A stretch of 64,000 nt of DNA from an uncultured Ruminiclostridium sp. (lineage in GTDB: Bacteria; Bacillota; Clostridia; Oscillospirales; Ruminococcaceae). Position 1 is the first letter of the stretch, and every line of letters starts with the position of its first letter. The stretch spans positions 62,001 to 126,000 of the forward strand of contig CAKSFR010000008.1 of assembly GCA_934454635.1 (NCBI GenBank), given 5' to 3'. The position numbers and the translations under genes are program-made. Below, piece after piece: positions 23,236-31,634 of the stretch. A model generated the notes under the pieces. It did no database searches. It saw only the letters and a program-made list of their open reading frames with translations, and was not told the origin of the DNA.

Positions 23236-24570
23236 CTATTCCTTTTTATTATGTATAGAATACCATTTAGCAGTTGCATAATCACATATTGGTATAAAGT
23301 GTGAAATTACTTGATTTGTTGCAAGATAACTTTCATATTTACCTGTTGCAGGGTCATAGAATATATAATCTGTGTCAGTATAACCACACAAAATTACATA
23401 TTTACTTGTCTTGGTATAATAGGTAACAGAGTATCCAGTAGATGACATAGCATCTTTATGTTCTAACTTTATATCTTTTGGATTACTTGATGTCTCAATT
23501 AAGCATATTGATATTTTACCTTTATTTAGATATTCTTTCACACCGGAAAAATTATCCCAATATCCAATAAAGGCGTTACCTGCAATTTTTCTTTTAACAT
23601 CAACATCATCGCAAAAACGGGTCCACGCCGTTATTTCCCCCCATCCATCTATACCAGGGCAACTCTTAGATGAATATGGATCTCCTGCAAATGTTCCAAG
23701 ACAATGTTCTTCTATTCTTTCAACCCCATCAACAACTTTAACATCAGTACATCTAAAATACTTTACCAGCTCATCTGGTGTCGTACTAATGTTATATTCT
23801 TTGCCATAATAGTTAATTATCATAGCAAGAGTAGTCATAGCCGAGCCATTTGGCATATTATACTGCTTATTTGTTATCTTATCAAATTCCACAATAAATT
23901 CGCCATTTTTGCCCTCTGTTCTAGTTGATTTAACACTAGAATAATCACTTTTGTATACCTTACCATTTATGACTTTTGCAGACTTTATCTTAAAATAGTA
24001 TGTGGTAAAACTTTCAAGTTTTGAAACAGTGTAACTTTTCTTTGTTACATATCCAAGACTTTTATAGGTTCCATTCTTCGATGTAGACATATAAATATAG
24101 TATCTATCCGCGCCATCAACTGCATTCCAAGATAAATTGATTTCAGAGTCGCTTACGGTTTTCGCGGTTATTTTCGGCGCTTTTAAATTTATCACAGTTT
24201 TTGTGACCATAGATGAATAAGCAGAACGCTTGGTAACCTTACCGCTTTGATTTAGAGTAACGGCTTTAACTTTGTAGTAGTATTTTCCATACTCTTTTAC
24301 ATCTGTATCTTTATAATACAACTTTTCTGTCTTTGCATAGAGCTTTAAGCTTCCTTTTGAAGTATCACGCCGATACACATAGTACATATCCGCGCCGTCA
24401 ACCTCGCCCCATGAGAGCTTTATCGCCGGAGTGGTAAGAAGACTTATTGATACTTTAGGAGTGCCAAGCTCATCGTTTGTCTTTGCCGCCGCCGTATCGA
24501 CCGCAAAAAACGACATCATGGTAACTATTACCATGACAAGGGATAAAAACCGTAAAAATCTTTTTTTCAC
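23236..24570 (-). CDS. Secreted FnIII protein with C39-like domain lacking catalytic residues
   Basis: 444 residues: signal peptide (RFLSLVMVIVTMMSFFAVDTAAA), two fibronectin type III repeats (about 37-130 and 131-218; both with a W-VDGAD-YY core) and a C-terminal papain-like fold of the C39 type. In that fold active members read NGC and GH at the catalytic Cys and His; here they read PNGSAMTTLAMIINYYG (Ser near 241) and SKYVILCGYTD, so neither residue is present. It is probably a binding or scaffolding domain. From about 24170 toward its 3' end the gene is clearly more AT-rich than its neighbours, suggesting a transferred segment. Substrate and partner are unknown. Confidence 0.78.
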   Translation of the reverse strand: MKKRFLRFLSLVMVIVTMMSFFAVDTAAAKTNDELGTPKVSISLLTTPAIKLSWGEVDGADMYYVYRRDTSKGSLKLYAKTEKLYYKDTDVKEYGKYYYKVKAVTLNQSGKVTKRSAYSSMVTKTVINLKAPKITAKTVSDSEINLSWNAVDGADRYYIYMSTSKNGTYKSLGYVTKKSYTVSKLESFTTYYFKIKSAKVINGKVYKSDYSSVKSTRTEGKNGEFIVEFDKITNKQYNMPNGSAMTTLAMIINYYGKEYNISTTPDELVKYFRCTDVKVVDGVERIEEHCLGTFAGDPYSSKSCPGIDGWGEITAWTRFCDDVDVKRKIAGNAFIGYWDNFSGVKEYLNKGKISICLIETSSNPKDIKLEHKDAMSSTGYSVTYYTKTSKYVILCGYTDTDYIFYDPATGKYESYLATNQVISHFIPICDYATAKWYSIHNKKE

Positions 24571-24663
24571 AAAAGCACCTCCAAATATAATTTATTTAAT
24601 CATATCATAAAAAGCAAAAATTGTCAATCTTTATGACTAAATTTAAAAACTTTTTTAAAGCTA

Positions 24664-24692
24664 TTGAAATCCAATGCCAAATATGGTATAAT
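24664..24692 (+). promoter_or_regulatory. aspS promoter
   Basis: TTGAAA (24664-24669), 17-bp spacer, TATAAT (24687-24692). The leader is only about 50 bases, too short for a T-box. Confidence 0.75.
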
Positions 24693-24746
24693 ATAAGTCA
24701 ATTTGGACGGTTTTTCGCCGTTAAAATAACGAAAGGACACAAGAAA

Positions 24747-26513
24747 ATGGCAGATTTGATGAAAGGGCTTTCAAGAACCCATTACTGCGGAGAGGTCGAG
24801 GGCGTAGGAAACGAGGTTACGGTCGGCGGCTTTACGCAGCGTATCCGCGACAAGGGCGGACTTATTTTTATAGATTTACGCGACAGAACGGGAATTGTTC
24901 AGCTCGTTTTTGACGATACGACCGCTCCCGAAGTATTTGAAAAGGCGAAAACCGTCCGCAGCGAGTACGTTCTTATGGCTAAAGGCATTCTCAGAAAGCG
25001 CGAAAGCGTAAATAAGGACATTAAAACGGGCGACGTTGAAATTCTCGTAAACGACCTGAGGATTCTCTCAAAGGCAAACACCCCGCCTTTTGAAATCACG
25101 AACGACACAAAGGTAAACGAGGAGCTGCGCCTTAAATACAGATACCTCGACCTGCGCAGAGCGAAGCTTCAGGAAAATCTGATGATGCGCCACAAGATTG
25201 CAAAGGTTGCGCGCGATTATTTCTACGAAAACGGTTTCCTTGAAATCGAAACCCCCATGATGATGAAATCCACGCCCGAGGGCGCGCGCGATTACCTTGT
25301 TCCCTCCCGCGTTCACCCCGGAAAGTTCTATGCGCTCCCCCAGTCGCCGCAGATCTACAAGCAGCTTCTCATGATTGCGGGCTTTGACCGTTATATCCAG
25401 CTTGCGCGCTGCTTCCGCGACGAGGATCTCCGCGCGGACAGACAGCCCGAATTTACTCAGATAGACCTCGAAATGTCGTTCGTTGACGTTGACGATATTT
25501 TAAAGATAGGCGAGGGCTTTGTTCAGCGCCTTATGAAAGAAACGCTCGGAATTGACATTCCCATGCCGCTTCCCCGCCTTAAATACAACGACGCGATGAA
25601 CCGCTACGGCTCGGACAAGCCCGATACGCGCTTCGGAATGGAAATAACGGACATTTCCGACGCCGTTAAGAACTGCGGCTTCTCCGTGTTCACTTCCGCA
25701 ATCGAAAACGGCGGCTCGGTAAGAGGTATCGTTGCGAAAAACGCTGTCGGAACGCTCACCCGCAAGGAAATCGACAAGCTGACCGAAACCGCAAAGGGTA
25801 TCGGCGCAAAGGGACTTGCGTATATCCGCTGGGTTGACGACGCACCCTCCTGCTCATTCGCGAAATTCATGTCCGAGGACGAAATGAAGGCTATTCTGGC
25901 TGCACTCGGCTGTGAAAAAGGCGACGTTGCGCTTATTGTCGCGGACAAGAATAAAGTTGTCCTCCCCGTTCTCGGCGCGCTCCGCTTAAAAGTAGCAAAG
26001 CAGCTTGATATTATTCCCGAGGGCTTCAACTTCCTCTGGATAACCGAATTTCCGTTCTTTGAATACAACGACGAAACAAACCACTGGGACGCTATGCATC
26101 ACCCGTTCACAATGCCGCTTGACGAGTGTCTGCCTTATCTTGAAACTGCTCCCGAAAAGGTTTTCGCAAAGGCATACGACCTTGTTCTTAACGGAACGGA
26201 GCTTTGCAGCGGCTCGATAAGAATTACCGACTACGAGCTTCAGGAGAAAATGTTCAAGGCACTCGGTCTTACGCCCGAGGAGATTGATGCGAAATTCGGC
26301 TTCCTTGTTGACGCGTACAAGTACGCCGCTCCTCCGCACGGCGGAATGGGAATCGGTCTTGACCGTCTTTCGATGCTTATCTGCGGTGCAGACAGCCTGC
26401 GCGACGTAACCGCTTTCCCGAAAATAAAGGACGCAAGCGAGCTTATGAGCGAATGCCCCGCTTCTGTTGATGAAAAGCAGCTTGAAGAACTGCACATCAA
26501 GACCATGGAATAA
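24747..26513 (+). CDS. aspS: Aspartyl-tRNA synthetase
   Basis: This enzyme charges tRNA-Asp (or Asp and Asn tRNAs in the non-discriminating form). 588 residues, normal for the bacterial type. In order: N-terminal OB-fold anticodon domain (HYCGEVEGVGNEVTVGGF), class II motif 1 and 2 regions (FLEIETPMMMKSTPEGARDY; LARCFRDEDLRADRQPEFTQ), an inserted GAD domain (about 280-400) and motif 3 (HGGMGIGLDRLSML). The start is at 24747, where AAAGGA lies upstream and homology begins; the frame is open to 24621, but that would add 42 unrelated residues. It has its own promoter and terminator. Confidence 0.97.
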   Translation: MADLMKGLSRTHYCGEVEGVGNEVTVGGFTQRIRDKGGLIFIDLRDRTGIVQLVFDDTTAPEVFEKAKTVRSEYVLMAKGILRKRESVNKDIKTGDVEILVNDLRILSKANTPPFEITNDTKVNEELRLKYRYLDLRRAKLQENLMMRHKIAKVARDYFYENGFLEIETPMMMKSTPEGARDYLVPSRVHPGKFYALPQSPQIYKQLLMIAGFDRYIQLARCFRDEDLRADRQPEFTQIDLEMSFVDVDDILKIGEGFVQRLMKETLGIDIPMPLPRLKYNDAMNRYGSDKPDTRFGMEITDISDAVKNCGFSVFTSAIENGGSVRGIVAKNAVGTLTRKEIDKLTETAKGIGAKGLAYIRWVDDAPSCSFAKFMSEDEMKAILAALGCEKGDVALIVADKNKVVLPVLGALRLKVAKQLDIIPEGFNFLWITEFPFFEYNDETNHWDAMHHPFTMPLDECLPYLETAPEKVFAKAYDLVLNGTELCSGSIRITDYELQEKMFKALGLTPEEIDAKFGFLVDAYKYAAPPHGGMGIGLDRLSMLICGADSLRDVTAFPKIKDASELMSECPASVDEKQLEELHIKTME

Positions 26514-26565
26514 AAAGCAATCTACGATTGCAAGGCGGTTTCACTCTTTACAGACATAAAAAAAT

Positions 26566-26602
26566 AAACCGGCTTCGTTTTTTAACGAAGTCGGTTTTGT
26601 TT
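26566..26602 (+). terminator. aspS terminator
   Basis: A 14-position stem with one G/G mismatch (26566-26579 with 26584-26597) and TTTT loop, followed by T-rich DNA. Confidence 0.85.
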
Positions 26603-26624
26603 TATCAGCATTCGCAGAGATTAA

Positions 26625-26724
26625 TACTAATCGCCAATAAAACTATAGGCAAAAAATCTTCGTATAACCCCTATATGCAAGATTATACTTGATTTTTTGT
26701 ATGGTTTTTAATTGGTGCTAAGCA
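26625..26724 (+). repeat. 100-bp interspersed palindromic repeat, copy D
   Basis: Exactly 100 bp from TACTAATCGCC to GGTGCTAAGCA, flanked by TAA on both sides (26622-26624 and 26725-26727). Nearly identical to copy C. It overlaps the 3' end of the following acetyltransferase gene. Confidence 0.92.
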
Positions 26725-27207
26725 TAAAAAATACGGGCATATGTTGGCATAACTGCCGTCATTCATGCGAAATCCGCCGGGAATTGTTCCAAGTTGTTTA
26801 AAGCCTAAGTGTTCATAAAGATGACGCGCATGAACATTTGATTCCACAACCGCATTAAACTGCAATATTCTGAAGCCGTGCGCTCTTCCCTGCTCTATGC
26901 AGTCACGCACAAGTCGTTCGCCTATGTGCATTCCGCGTAATTCAGACGAAACCGCATAGCTTGCATTGCAGATGTGCCCGCAGCGACCCACATTGTTAGG
27001 GTGAAGAATGTAAAGACCGATTATTTGCCCGTTTTCGCTGTTTTCGGCAACCCCGCAATATGTCTGCGAAGAAAAAAATTCCTCTCCGGTCTGCATCGTA
27101 AGGCATTCCTCCTGCGGGAACGCTTTTCCATCTCTGACGACTTCGTTCCATATTTCTATCATTCGCTTTAAATCTGATTTTTGATATTTTCTGACCAATA
27201 TTTCCAT
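26683..27207 (-). CDS. GNAT-family N-acetyltransferase with repeat-derived C terminus
   Basis: This 174-residue acetyl-CoA-dependent acetyltransferase has the acetyl-CoA loop RGMHIGERLV (R-x-x-G-x-G/A type), an upstream beta-strand CNASYAVSSEL and the C-terminal LYEHLGFKQLG motif. The substrate is unknown; relatives acetylate amines, amino acids or antibiotics. RBS GAGGG. The last 13 or so residues (from LAPIKNHTKNQV back to the Cys before it) and the stop codon come from repeat copy D, so the native end appears to have been replaced. It is followed on the same strand by nothing coding; LysR lies 15 bp upstream. Confidence 0.88.
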   Translation of the reverse strand: MEILVRKYQKSDLKRMIEIWNEVVRDGKAFPQEECLTMQTGEEFFSSQTYCGVAENSENGQIIGLYILHPNNVGRCGHICNASYAVSSELRGMHIGERLVRDCIEQGRAHGFRILQFNAVVESNVHARHLYEHLGFKQLGTIPGGFRMNDGSYANICPYFLCLAPIKNHTKNQV

Positions 27208-27222
27208 ATTGTAGCCCTCTGT

Positions 27223-28131
27223 TTATATTTCAGTTTCATTTTTCACAGCGTAAAGATTTTCAATGAACAGCTTATCGTTGTCCGAAAGCTTGTATCCATT
27301 GCGGAAAATAAGACGATAGGCATAACCTTCGCCTCCGCATTTACGCTGGATAAGTCCGTATCGCTTTAGAATTTTTTTTGGCAACGGCGCCGAGTGCATA
27401 AACGTTCCCGAAATTTCAGAAAGCAATTCAAGGCTGCTGCCTCGCTCACAGACAGTAATTTTTTTGTGAGCCTCATCGCGTATCCGTTTCTTTCCAAGGT
27501 TCGAGTACGGCATATCGCTGTCGCTGTATACTACTTCCGTCAAGCGGTCAAGCTCTTGCCCCGAAATTGCTTTCTTATCCGCAAGCGGACTTTTTACGGA
27601 AAACAAAACGATCTCTTCAGATTCCCAAAGCTGCATCGCTTCCAGCTTTTTCTCGGTAAGATAATCGAGAAAATAGTCCTCGAACGGGATTTTATAGCGA
27701 ATTATTCCAATCCTGAAGCTGCCGCCCGACACTCCCGCTATCGTCTGAACAGAGTTCATTTCACAAACCTGCGCATTGTTTATCTTATCCCCGACCGACG
27801 AAATAAAACGCGCCGCCGCGTCTGTAATGCAGCTGTCACGCGGCAGCGAAACGCTAAAATTCAGCGCGTCATGCTCGGTTTTTTTGGAAAGCTCCTCCAT
27901 TTTATCAAGCTGCGCAAGAATATTTTCGGCATAATTCAGAAATTCTCTGCCCTTATGGGTCAAATGCACCCCTCTTGACGACCTCTCAAAAATTACGATC
28001 CCAAGGTCGGATTCAAGCTCCTTTATCGCCTTGCTGAGATTTGGCTGCGCCATAAAAAGGTTTTCTGCCGCTTGTGAAATCGAGCCTGTTTTTTCAACCT
28101 CGACCGCATATTTCAAATATAATGTATTCAT
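27223..28131 (-). CDS. LysR-family transcriptional regulator
   Basis: 302 residues: N-terminal winged helix (GSISQAAENLFMAQPNLSKAIKELESDLGI, split here by function only) and a periplasmic-binding-like effector domain. The DNA-binding helix and the FERSSRGVHLTHKG wing are standard for the family. It has a perfect consensus promoter 26 bp upstream and GCGAGG before the ATG. The gene 15 bp downstream is the GNAT, probably in the same transcript; a small gene diverges upstream. Effector and targets are unknown. Confidence 0.92.
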   Translation of the reverse strand: MNTLYLKYAVEVEKTGSISQAAENLFMAQPNLSKAIKELESDLGIVIFERSSRGVHLTHKGREFLNYAENILAQLDKMEELSKKTEHDALNFSVSLPRDSCITDAAARFISSVGDKINNAQVCEMNSVQTIAGVSGGSFRIGIIRYKIPFEDYFLDYLTEKKLEAMQLWESEEIVLFSVKSPLADKKAISGQELDRLTEVVYSDSDMPYSNLGKKRIRDEAHKKITVCERGSSLELLSEISGTFMHSAPLPKKILKRYGLIQRKCGGEGYAYRLIFRNGYKLSDNDKLFIENLYAVKNETEI

Positions 28132-28156
28132 AAAAACCTCGCTTCATTTTATATAT

Positions 28157-28185
28157 ATTATAATATGATGGCATATAAATGTCAA
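28157..28185 (-). promoter_or_regulatory. LysR gene promoter
   Basis: On the minus strand TTGACA (28180-28185), 17-bp spacer, TATAAT (28157-28162). Confidence 0.85.
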
Positions 28186-28252
28186 TATGCAGATAATATT
28201 TTTTCATCAAAAACGCAGAATACACTCAGAAATATTCATACGGAGGAAAAAC

Positions 28253-28477
28253 ATGAACGAAGATAAAAGAAAAAAACTGAGCGAAGAAAACGAACTTCTG
28301 GAAAATTACACAGGCGCTTCATCTTCAAGCGACTGCACCGGACTTATCCCGTCCGGCGGCAATCGTTCGCCCGAGGAATTTGACAATTATAAGGACATTT
28401 ATCCGTTCGCTATACCTAAAAAAATCAGCCAGTATAAAAACGAAGAGGCAGAACGGCTAAATAAACATCAGCGCTAA
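28253..28477 (+). CDS. Small acidic hypothetical protein, 74 aa
   Basis: I do not recognise it. The ATG at 28253 follows CGGAGG by 7 bases, a strong site; an upstream in-frame start at 28187 has none. The protein is hydrophilic with no membrane segment: a charged helix (DKRKKLSEENELLENY), a Ser/Gly-rich middle and a YPFAIPKKISQY segment. It diverges from the LysR gene, so it could be a LysR target. A terminator follows at 28515. Confidence 0.65.
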   Translation: MNEDKRKKLSEENELLENYTGASSSSDCTGLIPSGGNRSPEEFDNYKDIYPFAIPKKISQYKNEEAERLNKHQR

Positions 28478-28514
28478 CCGACGCGCAGATTGTCAATTTC
28501 TGAAAAAACAGAAT

Positions 28515-28546
28515 AAAAAACGCTCCGAAATAAATCGGGGCGTTTT
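28515..28546. terminator. Bidirectional terminator
   Basis: AAAACGCTCCGA pairs with TCGGGGCGTTTT (one G-T pair) around a 5-base loop, between the convergent small gene and NUDIX gene. Confidence 0.85.
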
Positions 28547-28549
28547 CGT

Positions 28550-29077
28550 TTATTCGGATATGCCGTCTTTAATCAGCATTTCAAGCACGGTTGTTTCGCG
28601 CTCAAGCATGACCTCAAATCTTGCTGTTCCTGTTTTTTCGCCGTGTGAATGTTTTCGGTTCACCTCAATGGCACTGGAAGCGAAAACAAATTCAAGCGTA
28701 AATCTCTCGTCCGCTTCATAATCGTCAAGATTCTGCACGTCAATTTTATCTTTGGCACTGCATAGATAATAAAAATTGTCCTGAACAAAAATTTCTTCAA
28801 TATTTCCCTTTTGTCTGCGGCGAACCATTCCGTATTCGCGTACAGATTCGGGAATAACCGTCAGCCCCGATTCTTCACTGACCTCGCGGATAAGCGTTTC
28901 AAGCTGACTTTCGCCGTTTTCTGCGCCACCGCCGGGGAATTTATAATAATCATATTTCAAACTGTGAACAAGTGCAATCTTCTTATCTCTGACGATAATT
29001 CCGCGGACAGACGGGCGAATCCCGACAGTTCCGTCTGGGTTATAATCCTTTTTGTCAATTTCAAACAGCAATCTCAT
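28550..29077 (-). CDS. NUDIX hydrolase
   Basis: This 175-residue metal-dependent pyrophosphohydrolase has a complete Nudix box, GGAENGESQLETLIREVSEESG, positioned about residues 50-72, preceded by YYKFPGGG. Such enzymes cleave nucleoside diphosphates linked to another group; the substrate here is unknown. Its ATG overlaps the stop of the upstream C-GCAxxG-C-C gene (ATGA), so the two are translationally coupled. Confidence 0.92.
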   Translation of the reverse strand: MRLLFEIDKKDYNPDGTVGIRPSVRGIIVRDKKIALVHSLKYDYYKFPGGGAENGESQLETLIREVSEESGLTVIPESVREYGMVRRRQKGNIEEIFVQDNFYYLCSAKDKIDVQNLDDYEADERFTLEFVFASSAIEVNRKHSHGEKTGTARFEVMLERETTVLEMLIKDGISE

Positions 29078-29529
29078 GCTTCATTCTGCTCCGATATATA
29101 TTGTTCAAGTATCTCGGCGGCGTCATAGACCATTTTTGCGCACGGACGCGACGAGTAATACTTTTCGTTTCTTTCCTGCGGTATAAAGCTCTTGTCCTCG
29201 GCGATTTTACCGAGGATATCACGGCATATTATAGACGTATTGCGCTCTTTAAAGCGCCTTGCAAGCTCCTGAACGCGCGCATAATGCGCAGCTTTTTCTC
29301 CCGAAGCGTTCGGGTCGTCATAGCCGTACAAGATCCCCGCAGCCATAAGCATACCGCTCACAGCCCCGCAGACCTCCCGCATTCTGCCCATTCCTCCGCC
29401 GAACGAGGACGCAAGCAGTGCAGCGGTTTTTTCATCAATTCCGGTAAGGTCGCAATACGCTATGAATACCGCTTGTGAACAGCTATACCCTTCGAGGAAC
29501 AAGTCCCGTGCCTTTTCTGCGTGGGTCAT
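29074..29529 (-). CDS. C-GCAxxG-C-C family redox protein
   Basis: 151 residues with the five-cysteine pattern of this family: GYSCSQAV, a glycine-rich ASSFGGGMGRM segment, EVCGAVSG, IICRDIL and RPCAKMV. Members are thought to bind a redox or metal cofactor, and often sit near oxidoreductases; function is not established. The ATG at 29529 is preferred to a GTG two codons earlier because AAAGGA is 8 bases upstream. It lies 24 bp from mrp and overlaps the NUDIX gene by 4 bp. Confidence 0.88.
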   Translation of the reverse strand: MTHAEKARDLFLEGYSCSQAVFIAYCDLTGIDEKTAALLASSFGGGMGRMREVCGAVSGMLMAAGILYGYDDPNASGEKAAHYARVQELARRFKERNTSIICRDILGKIAEDKSFIPQERNEKYYSSRPCAKMVYDAAEILEQYISEQNEA

Positions 29530-29553
29530 TTTCACATTCCTTTCCCAAGTGCG

Positions 29554-30372
29554 CTACTTCAGCAGCTTCTGAGCAAATTCATCAAGCCAGCCGCCCTCAA
29601 AACGCTCAATTTCACCTTTATCGCCGAGTGCGGCGAAATCCGCATTCATCGGAAGCTTAGCGATATTGGATATACCGTATTTTGCCGCAATTTCCTCTAT
29701 ATGGCTTTCGCCGTAGATATAGTGCTTCTTATGACATTCGTCGCACTCAAAATAGCTCATGTTCTCTACCAGACCGAGAACGGGGATATTCATCATGCCT
29801 GCCATTTTCACAGCCTTTTCGACAATCATGGAAACCAGCTCCTGCGGGCTTGTTACAACAACGATTCCGCTCACGGGAAGCGACTGGAAAACAGTAAGCG
29901 GAACATCGCCGGTTCCGGGAGGCATATCCACAAACATAAAATCTACATCATTCCAGACAACGTCCGACCAGAACTGCTTGATAACGCCCGCAATAACAGG
30001 TCCGCGCCATACGACGGGGTCGGTTTCATTTTCAAGCAGCAGATTGACGGACATGACCTCGATTCCGTCTTTCGTTTTAACGGGATAAAGATTTTTTTCA
30101 TCGCCCGTTGCGCGATCTTTAAGTCCGAACTCTCTCGGAATTGACGGTCCCGTAACGTCGGCGTCAAGAATAGCGGTTTTGTACCCGCTGCGCTTTGATA
30201 AAACAGCAAGCATGGACGTAACAAGCGACTTGCCTACGCCGCCCTTGCCCGATACTACGGCAATTACTTTTTTTACATTTGACAGCTCGTTCTGCGGTGC
30301 GAGAAGACTTTCAGCCGTTCTTTCAGAACAGTTTGAACCGCAGGTTTCACAATTGTGGGTACATTCACTCAT
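29554..30372 (-). CDS. mrp: Mrp/NBP35-family Fe-S carrier ATPase
   Basis: This 272-residue deviant-Walker P-loop protein carries and transfers Fe-S clusters. P-loop SGKGGVGKS near residue 41, the DADVTGPSIPR switch and DMPPGTGDVPLT are family hallmarks, and ECDECHKK contains the cluster-binding CxxC. The N terminus has an extra cysteine cluster (CTHNCETCGSNC), found in NBP35-like forms. It has a perfect consensus promoter at 30403-30431 and AAAGGAG before the ATG. The following C-GCAxxG and NUDIX genes are close enough to be cotranscribed. Confidence 0.93.
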   Translation of the reverse strand: MSECTHNCETCGSNCSERTAESLLAPQNELSNVKKVIAVVSGKGGVGKSLVTSMLAVLSKRSGYKTAILDADVTGPSIPREFGLKDRATGDEKNLYPVKTKDGIEVMSVNLLLENETDPVVWRGPVIAGVIKQFWSDVVWNDVDFMFVDMPPGTGDVPLTVFQSLPVSGIVVVTSPQELVSMIVEKAVKMAGMMNIPVLGLVENMSYFECDECHKKHYIYGESHIEEIAAKYGISNIAKLPMNADFAALGDKGEIERFEGGWLDEFAQKLLK

Positions 30373-30402
30373 GAAAATGCACTCCTTTCATTTTTTCTTT
30401 AT

Positions 30403-30431
30403 ATTATACACCCTGACAGCAAAAATGTCAA
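30403..30431 (-). promoter_or_regulatory. mrp promoter
   Basis: On the minus strand TTGACA (30426-30431), 17-bp spacer, TATAAT (30403-30408). The -35 lies only 7 bp from the stop of the DHHW gene. Confidence 0.85.
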
Positions 30432-30437
30432 GGCAAC

Positions 30438-31586
30438 TCAGCCTCGGTTAAGCTTGCGCAGGCTGCTGTCCTCGGAAAACGTGATAGCGTTGTACATGAA
30501 AAGAACGCTGTCATATTCGCTGACATCGACCAGCGTGCTGTAGCCCGCGTTTATATAACGCAGATCAAGAACAGTAATTTTACTGTAGTGATTTGCGAGA
30601 AAAGGCACCATGCAATGCGCATAGCTGTCCTTAAAAACAAGCAGCGACGGACCGTTCGGATTATCTCCCGAAATAACTGTCATCATCGGCGAGTTTGAGC
30701 CCATGAACGAGCTGTATTTGTCCTTAACGTTCAAATAATCCCGCAGATAGAGCGAATCGTAATTGACCTCTTCCGTACCCGTATTCACAGTAAGGGTCGG
30801 CTCGTTCTTTCCGCCGTTGAAATGATAATAATCAATAACGTCGGGCGTTACGGAATCATCGAGCGTTTTGGAATAAAGAGTGCCGCGGAAGCTGTTGCTC
30901 GCGTGTTCGATATCGAACGACGACAGCGGCTCAGACTGAAACCCAAGTGCCTTTGCCGCTTCGGTATAGGCGATATATGCGCCGTATGACGTCCAGTGAT
31001 GGTCGGTGCGGTAATAGATATAGCTGTCCGAGTTGCTTTTAAGCAGCGAGAAAATATCAATCGTACTGCATTTCAGATTTTCGCGGCAGTAATCCTTCAT
31101 TTCCGCCTGACTTCCTATCGGAGCGGTTTTCGGTAAAAGATCGGCATAAATTTCCTGCGACGTCGGAGCCAGCATAAAGAAAACGGGAACGTCCGAATGC
31201 CGCTCGGTAAAAGTATTTATCGCGGCGATCGACGAATCAACAAATTCCTTGTCATAGCCCGTCCAGACCTGCATCATCTGATCGCCGACGGTATACACGC
31301 CGTTAATTTCTGTCTTTCCGATAAAACGCTCTGTTCCGTTTTTAAGCTTTATCCAGCTTTCTCTGCCGTAAATGCGGTCAGAAAACCATTCTTCAAAGCC
31401 TTCCATTGCCTTTTTATTAAGATAATTTTCAAATGAAATCTGGGGAAAGCCTGCAAGATATCTGTTTTCATTTTCGGAATACGGTCTGTTCTCTTTTGGG
31501 AGATTTATGAACGTAAGAATCGGAACAGCAATCAAAATCAGCCCGAAAGCGGCTATCATAATATATTTATAGAGCTTGTCTTTCAT
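30438..31586 (-). CDS. DHHW-family protein, AlgX/AlgJ-like O-acetylation partner
   Basis: 382 residues: N-terminal membrane anchor (YIMIAAFGLILIAVPILTF) and an extracytoplasmic SGNH-like domain. The YYRTDHHWTSYGAY motif gives the family its name and resembles the catalytic region of alginate acetyltransferase AlgJ/AlgX; MLAPTSQEIYAD and LLVFKDSYAHCMVPFL are also conserved. It follows an MBOAT acyltransferase gene by 48 bp on the same strand, the usual pairing for acetylation of a surface polysaccharide. The target polymer cannot be told; no glycosyltransferases are near. Confidence 0.88.
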   Translation of the reverse strand: MKDKLYKYIMIAAFGLILIAVPILTFINLPKENRPYSENENRYLAGFPQISFENYLNKKAMEGFEEWFSDRIYGRESWIKLKNGTERFIGKTEINGVYTVGDQMMQVWTGYDKEFVDSSIAAINTFTERHSDVPVFFMLAPTSQEIYADLLPKTAPIGSQAEMKDYCRENLKCSTIDIFSLLKSNSDSYIYYRTDHHWTSYGAYIAYTEAAKALGFQSEPLSSFDIEHASNSFRGTLYSKTLDDSVTPDVIDYYHFNGGKNEPTLTVNTGTEEVNYDSLYLRDYLNVKDKYSSFMGSNSPMMTVISGDNPNGPSLLVFKDSYAHCMVPFLANHYSKITVLDLRYINAGYSTLVDVSEYDSVLFMYNAITFSEDSSLRKLNRG

Positions 31587-31634
31587 CTCAAAAGCACCTT
31601 TCTGTTCATTGCGTCAGCAATGATGAACGAAACA

